Part shown: in pieces, positions 58,521-64,000 of the stretch | How the letters are laid out: each line of letters starts with the position of its first letter | How positions within the stretch are numbered: position 1 is the stretch's first letter | Assembly (NCBI GenBank): GCA_947034895.1 | Contig: OX344763.1 | Span: forward strand, 67,971,093 to 68,035,092 | DNA: 64,000 nucleotides | DNA from: Rhytidiadelphus loreus | Lineage: Eukaryota > Streptophyta > Bryopsida > Hypnales > Hylocomiaceae | Reading direction: 5' to 3' | Position numbers and translations under genes: made by a program | The notes under the pieces: generated by a model | Seen by the model: the letters and a program-made list of their open reading frames with translations, nothing else | Database searches by the model: none | Told to the model about the DNA's origin: nothing

Positions 58521-61500
58521 TGTCGCAGAACAGGATAAGCAATTTCCATGTTATACTACCAAAAACCACTCTAAAGTATAACAAAAGTGACTTTAAAGAT
58601 CGAACCCACGAGATTCTATGAAGTATTCACCCTATTTACGATTCTAAGCTAAGTCAGTCTCCAACAACACCTTTCCGGTCCTACTCCTGCAACCGGAAAA
58701 CCACACAATCCGCAGAAATAACTCCCGGATTCTATTCAACTTCCGGTCAAGGACATAATCCGGTCCTGGAAGTAATCCGGCCAGTAAATCTACGACAAAA
58801 CCAGGACTTTCTAACTTCTGGTCTTGGGTACGACTCTGAGACCAACCAATTCTGGTCTCTTCTCACTAACTCAAGTAACCTATCCGGTTTGATTTAACCT
58901 CTGTTTCACCATTAGAGGGATCGCCGCTTGAATTTGAGAGTGGCAGGCCCGCCGCTCCTTCCGTGACTTATAGTGGCTGAAGACCCACTTCTTCTACTCT
59001 ACTCTCCTATTCTAATCCGGATCCGGTTTGATCTTTCAGAGTAACCCGGAAACAAATCCGGACTACAGGTCACACAAAGACCCCTTGTACGATCCACTCA
59101 TATTACAATGACAATGGTGCTGCGTTCTGGTAGTACGAAGCAAGGCGGCTACAAGTCTATCCGTCCGTTCCAATTCTACAAAGATTCTTCCGTTCGCCAC
59201 TACAACAATGAGACCTCACAGGAGTTCGGACACTCAACCGGATTCCCTACCCAGGAGTTCTAGCGCACCTAAGGATCCCTTCCCTATTCGCCTAGCCTAG
59301 CAATGGCTTTCTCAACCGGAATACTGAATCTCAATAGAACTGAGGCACTGGAATAGACTCCCAACTCTTACTTCCTGCCCACATGCACTAAGAAACCGGA
59401 ACACAAACACCAAAGGGAGAAACCCGAAGTCAAACTCTAAATGCACTCCTAACTCCTCACAAATCTGTCCTGCCAATCTTTGGAAGACCACACAAACAAA
59501 GAGCAAATAGAACACAAAAGAAGTTTAAACAATGGAATGACTCTTATTCTCCATCTCAGAGAATGTTTTTATATACACTGAAAAGTTCCAAAAGCGCAAA
59601 AGTGTCCCAGAAAGTCCGCACAGAAAATCCCCGCAAAACTTTTGGGATAAGATTCGCCGTCAAAACCGGATCTGATCCGGTTAGAAAACCCTAACTAAAA
59701 CCGGGAACGAATCCGGTTCCTAACTAACAGACCGGGAACTAATCCGGTCTGGTTACAACTAACAATCCGATTAGACATCTAATATTTACCAACAAGGGGA
59801 ACTCCTACTAAACTCCCGTACTTGCCTTCGGTGTGTCACTCCTAGGCTCTGGCGGAAGTTCATTGAAGATGTCTTGCAAATTCCAGGCTCGCTCACCAGT
59901 AGCAGGATCCGGCTTCTCTGGTGATGAGTCCACCTCAATAAGTTCTGACAATCCGGTTCTCGCCATCGACCGCTCCTTCTTCGATTGAGGAATGACTTCC
60001 ACACCTTTCGGAAGTAACTCTGGCAAGGAGAGATCCGACAAGCAGAGACTCCTCGAGAGTACTGTCTCGGTCAACCTCACGCTGCTCTAGCTCATTTGGT
60101 CCGCAGCTTCCCGAGCTCCTACCAGAATCGTCTCCAACTTCTCGGAGAAGTTTGACAGAATCTGGACCATCCAGGAACCGGATGGCTTCTTGTCCGCTAG
60201 CCACCCATCATCAAACAGCTTCGCCTTCGCCAATACCATTCCGGACTCCCCGAACGTTTCGGTCATGAGCTTTGCTGTCTTCTGGGTCGCATTCGCCATT
60301 TCCCTCGTGGCGGTCATGTCTTCCTTGAAGGTGGCAATCTCCCCCTTCAGCATGTCGACTTTGTTTTGTAGTCGACCTTTGTCCTCCCTCAGCTTCCAGT
60401 CCTTGTTCGGATTACTGATAAGGTTCGCTATTACCTTGGGCAGCTGGCGATTCGGTGATGCTCCTGCCAGCTTCTCGATCTTCTCGAGTGTAATTCGCTT
60501 ACACTCCCAGTCAACACGGATGTCAGCGATGGCTAACACCAGAGTGTTGAAGAGGTCAATTGAGCTACCTTCTCCAATTACTGGTTTCTTGTCCGGTTTC
60601 CGTTCCGGTTCTGCTGGCTCCCTAGTCGGTGTACCTCTCCCGTGTGGAGGCGTCATCTTCTGCCTCTTCACCCACTTCAACTGCCCATCCTCGTCCTCCG
60701 TGTCTTCTTCTTTAGTTTCCGTCCCTTCGTCTTCCGGTTCTTCGTCGGTCTTCGACTCCCCGTACTTTAGGATGGACTCCTGAGCTCTCCAGGTCTTCTC
60801 CTCCGTCTCCGTCAGGACCTGATCATGGTGATACAAGTGAAGGAGATAGGGAGAGAGAGGTGTTGGCCTACTCTTCCCTATCCGGGGTACCAGATTGTTC
60901 ACCAGGTCACTTAGTACCCGGGCCCAATCTGCCTTTCGCTGACCGGAAAGCGCACCGAAGATTGTATTTCCGAGGGTCACTGTTACCCTCGTCGGCCGCT
61001 CCGGATGGAATATCGGAATCAGGAACTTGAGTAGGTTCCGGTTCCGCTCATCCACGCAATCGTCCACCGCGAATCCGTCCTTCGGGTTGGCTGGTTCCGC
61101 AAATTTCCCCTTAATGTACTTGTCCTTCCGGCTGGCGGTACCCGAACCCCCTGACCGGAAACCGTATACTTCCTTCCACTTGTCTTCCGTCCAGCGGCCT
61201 GGGTTGCCTCTGACGGTGTTGTCGAAGGCGTTCGAGACTTTCCCCAATATCTCCCGAACTACCTTCTCTTCCTTAAACCCCCAGGGTTTATCTATCAGAC
61301 CCGCGTAGCCCAAAGTGGCGAGATCCTCCATGAGAGCAGCCTTTTCCGGTTCCCGTGAGGGGATGACCAGAATCACATTCTTCAGTTTGATCTCCGCCGT
61401 GGCTATGCTTTGTCTAGGCCTACGTAACTGCAGCATGGACGCACTCCGCTCAAAACACTTACCGATTCTACCTTCCTTTCCACTCCTAGCCGCACGTCCC

Positions 61501-61958
61501 GTATCTCACTTTCCCTCACAGCGCATAACCGGAAAGCGACAAATTTGCAACTGCGGATTTCCAACCCCGTAGCGCACAAAGACAATAGTCAATAATTTCA
61601 CTCTTCCTCACATATATGACAAGAAACCCAACTGGACAGCACAACAGTAGCGAGAGGGCTCCTACACACAGGGTTTGAAAAAGGGGAACTAACTGGCAGG
61701 GCGCTCCTTTATATACTGCCGGCGCCGCCAAATTAGGTCATCATTAACTAATCCGGTTAACCTAATCTAATCCGGTCATAATTCCTCCGGTCCCGAACTA
61801 TTCTGGTTCAGGCTTATTATCCGGTTAGCTACCTGCCTTCATTCCTGTCCTAATTTTCGGTTCTTACTTATCTGTAAACCGGATAGGAGTTCCTGCCAAG
61901 AACTTCTGATCCAAATTTGTAGATAACTTAAGAAAAAAATAAAAATCACGTTGCGACA
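58521..61958 (-). mobile_element. 3438-bp mobile element, copy 2, perfect 5-bp target duplication
   Basis: Plus-strand ends are TGTCGCAGAACAGG (58521) and CACGTTGCGACA (to 61958). Flanks are GCAAT (58516-58520) and GCAAT (61959-61963), a perfect 5-bp duplication, which fixes both boundaries. Terminal inverted repeat TGTCGCA/TGCGACA is exact here. Inverted relative to copy 1, same length, with mostly scattered substitutions, many at CpG. It sits in the region upstream of the second DDE-like gene. Dense ACCGGA words occur at both ends, and TATA-like boxes mirror those of copy 1 (about 59572 and 61714). Confidence 0.85.
59808..61436 (-). pseudogene. ORF of the 3438-bp element, copy 2 (542 codons, one in-frame TAG)
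   Basis: The ATG at 61436 (MLQLRRPRQS) opens a frame to TAG at 59808, the same length as copy 1. The only break is TAG at 60089-60087, codon 450, where copy 1 has CGG (Arg in MSRSSV); both bases of a CpG have changed to TpA. Otherwise the same layout: N-terminal globular part, acidic linker, Pro/Lys stretch, helical C-terminal half ending AWNLQDIFNELPPE. The better-preserved copy. Family not recognised. Confidence 0.7.
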
Positions 61959-62200
61959 GCAATGCTTGAGTGAAAGCTACAGTTTTTGAGTACTCTAACG
62001 AAGCCTCGTAATGGATATGGCACTGAAATATTACTCCATTTGCATTATGGGTTTCCAATCCTTCACATTGTGTGTATGGTGGACTTCACGTAATACTCAC
62101 AGAGTAGTTTTAAGTCCTCCGATAATTACTCTGGGTTTTCCGGAAGAATGATTATTAATCGTGAATCATATAAATTCAATCCAAGAATTTTAGTTTGAAA

Positions 62201-63028
62201 TTCAACTCGACTCGAGTTAACAACATCACCACAGCTTAACAGTAATGAATAACTCTGTATCCAGTTCAACTCGGCTCGAGTTGAATATCTCCTCCCCTAA
62301 TGAATTTAATATATTAATTGTAATTAAAAAATATAAATGCACCACTGTTTACGTACTATTTAACTTGGCTCGAGTTGAATAGATACCTTCAGATTCTGAT
62401 CTTGTTTCCGTGAAAAAAGATGTTCATAATACCCATCCTTGATACTTGTTAATGGATCTCCTCTTTTAACTCGACTTGAGTTGAAAGGCTGTCCTGTATA
62501 TTGTGATGTAATGATGGTCATTGGGGATATGAATTTGTTTACAATCTTAATTAAATGAAGATTGTACGGATTGAACTATGACACCTGGATAATAATTTAT
62601 AATCAGTGACTGTAATGGTCAGCATGTGAGTGACGATTCTAACTTTACAGTTTCTAAATATGTGACTCTCAGATTGTTTTCATTTCAAATGATTTTTTAA
62701 CTCGATGCGAGTTGAATCTTGAAATCATATTCATTCCTCTGAATCTTTAAATTCCAAAATATTCATCGAGGACATTCATACTTCAGGGGTACAGGAAAGA
62801 ATGGACACAATATGAATAAATAACATTATTATTGTTTTTTGTACCTGGATATCTAGAGTAGAAGTGTTTTTTGGTTGAGGTTAGTTTTTTTTTTTTCTGA
62901 ATTCCGATGTTTGATGATTTATTTTTCTGTACAGAAGATTGTGTTCGTATTTATGAACTAGTATTCTATTATTCAGAGGTTTGAATGGTTTCATTATTGT
63001 CTGGTAATTCAACTCGGGCCGAGTTGAA
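62201..63028. promoter_or_regulatory. Family B palindrome cluster upstream of DDE-like gene copy 2 (six sites)
   Basis: Sites at 62201-62221, 62265-62285, 62359-62379, 62465-62485, 62696-62716 and 63008-63028. Arms TTCAACTCG/CGAGTTGAA with at most two changes; centres ACT, GCT, GCT, ACT, ATG, GGC. The last ends two bases before the ATG at 63031. Same relative position as family A before the first DDE-like gene. Confidence 0.85.
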
Positions 63029-63030
63029 TT

Positions 63031-64000
63031 ATGGATACTTTGGTGTCTTCCTTCTTCCAAATGATTTCTGGTATGTCTTGTTCTGGTCCACATAGTGTCT
63101 GCAGTTCTTTTACAGACTTAATGGAAAACGGAATGATGGTGGTGCCAGAGTACTCCTCCGATGAAGGCGAGATTCACAATGATGCAGAGGAAACTTTCAA
63201 TATTCCGGACTGTGAGGGTATCCCTCGGAGGCTTTGGATGACGCAGGTAGTCATCCTTCACAATGTGGATGGTTTGCTTGTAGCGGAGGGGCTTTGTCAC
63301 AGTGTGAACTCCGACCTTGTCCTTGGTTCTAATGGCCCCCTCGGAAATTCTCTTATCGCGGTTCACATCTCTAAATCGCTGCGTCCTGAAGATGTTCCAG
63401 TGGATTGGAGGTATTCTCTCCGCGCTTGGCCTATCGAACGTGTGTTCTTGAATGGATCAAGTCTTCGTGATCATGAACTTCGTGACGATTACAATCGTCG
63501 GGAAGCTAGTCGTGCACAAACTTCTTCTACAAGCTCGAGACCATATACATCCTCTGTGAGGAATCCTCGTCCGGAAACGTGTGTGAAGGCCAGGGACTTG
63601 CTCACTCAAGAGTCAATCAATTCGGTGTCGAGCAAAACTTGTTACTCCAGCAATTGCATTCAACCTTTTCCAAGGGAGAAGATTCGTGCGTTCCATGAAC
63701 GCATGTACCACAACTCAACGTTCAAGTTCCGATACCACATGAAACTAGACGTTCATCCTCAAGTCCATCGTGATGCCCAGGGGAAGAGAGTGGTCACTAT
63801 CGAAGGAATTGATGTTTGCCTTGCGGCATGGTGACATATTGTTGGTGTCTCGGAGACAACATTCCATCGTTTCCAAGGATTCGCTGCGAGAGGTGATCAA
63901 GCTCAACTTCATAGAAACTTCGGTACACAGAAGCCTAGGAGTCATACTGTGCAAGCCACCGTGACGTTGAAGTGCCTACTTGATAAGTCGGTGGATCACA
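63031..64000 (+). pseudogene. DDE-transposase-like gene, copy 2, N-terminal part, one in-frame TGA, cut by window edge
   Basis: The ATG at 63031 begins MDTLVSSFFQ. Conserved with copy 1: GIPRRLWMTQVVILHN against GIPRPSWISKCVTLRN, then W.IERVFLNG.SL..H against WHIKRVFLNGVSLYNH, and SNCIQPF against KNCL-stop-PF. TGA at 63832-63834 falls where copy 1 has Trp, after which the frame continues HIVGVSETTFHRFQGFA, QKPRSHTVQATVTLK (copy 1: KKPRTQTVQATATLR) to the edge. The predicted catalytic region lies outside the window. Better preserved than copy 1: no frame change seen in 970 bases. Confidence 0.7.

Noticed and set aside
60190..60783. Plus-strand ORF of 197 codons, and the matching minus ORF at 35057-35848
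   Set aside because: Antisense shadows of the 542-codon element ORF; Ser/Pro-rich composition mirrors the sense codons.
1..64000. Altered nuclear genetic code (stop codons read as amino acids) to explain interrupted frames
   Set aside because: TAA, TAG and TGA all occur in frame, and relatives show different original residues (Gln, Arg, Trp, Lys), which no single reassignment explains.
1..64000. U-to-C RNA editing restoring CAA, CAG and CGA
   Set aside because: Most stops would be repairable this way, but such editing is known from plant organelle transcripts, and this window is nuclear (spliced genes, retroelement, telomere-like runs). The Lys-to-TAA case also does not fit.
1..64000. Sequencing or assembly error as the cause of the broken frames
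   Set aside because: Errors in long reads are mainly indels, whereas substitutions giving stops dominate here and often match C-to-T changes against a relative. Not excluded for the single frame changes near 15450 and 48010.

Overview
This is a gene-poor eukaryotic nuclear window, most plausibly from a land plant and probably not a flowering plant. The evidence is spliced genes with GTAAGT-type introns, TATA boxes, short interstitial runs of the plant telomere motif CCCTAAA, AT-rich intergenic DNA and a plant-type retroelement gag with CCHC knuckles. I cannot name the species. There are no rRNA, tRNA, CRISPR or prokaryotic operon features. Almost every recognisable gene is damaged, usually by one or a few in-frame stops in an otherwise continuous reading frame.

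Layout. (1) 0-16.6 kb holds three members of an unrecognised protein family sharing a 'WCHI-K-FP..RH' domain (1-564 -, 10347-11837 +, 13509-16009 -) and a protein-kinase-like gene (6331-7923 +). Each has a related 5' leader and a G+C-rich array of a 14-bp motif (GGGCGACTGCGGGT and variants), with the gene-proximal units facing the same way relative to transcription. (2) 19.4-23.4 kb holds eight 21-bp palindromes followed by a decayed DDE-transposase-like (DUF7869-type) gene. (3) 24-26.5 kb is a gag-only retroelement fragment. (4) 27.4-32.7 kb is a spliced gene whose product joins a ParB-like DGNHR domain to a degenerate beta-class DNA-methyltransferase-like domain. (5) 33.2-38 kb is a CACGCACCTCAGT-type minisatellite split by a 3438-bp mobile element. 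A second, inverted copy of the same length lies at 58.5-62 kb with a perfect 5-bp target duplication. (6) 38.4-44.3 kb has a small spliced gene, a zinc-finger-like ORF and an FCP1/HAD-phosphatase-like gene. (7) 44.5-48.7 kb is a second spliced ParB-like gene, surrounded and interrupted (in introns only) by another 21-bp palindrome family. (8) 49.3-58.5 kb is AT-rich repeat-bearing DNA without genes I can support. (9) 62.2-64 kb repeats the palindrome-plus-DDE-gene arrangement; this copy runs off the right edge.

The most interesting signal is the palindromes. Two sets with different arms (TTATCTTCG-N3-CGAAGATAA and TTCAACTCG-N3-CGAGTTGAA) share one architecture, six variable bases then TCG-N3-CGA then their complement. 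Each set lies upstream of one copy of the same DDE-like gene, and the second set also decorates the ParB-like gene. This looks like element-specific binding sites for a transposase or ParB-like protein on large mobile elements. That role is inference. A second window-wide pattern is that premature stops, where a relative allows the ancestral codon to be read, are mostly C-to-T type, as expected of heavily methylated, silenced DNA.
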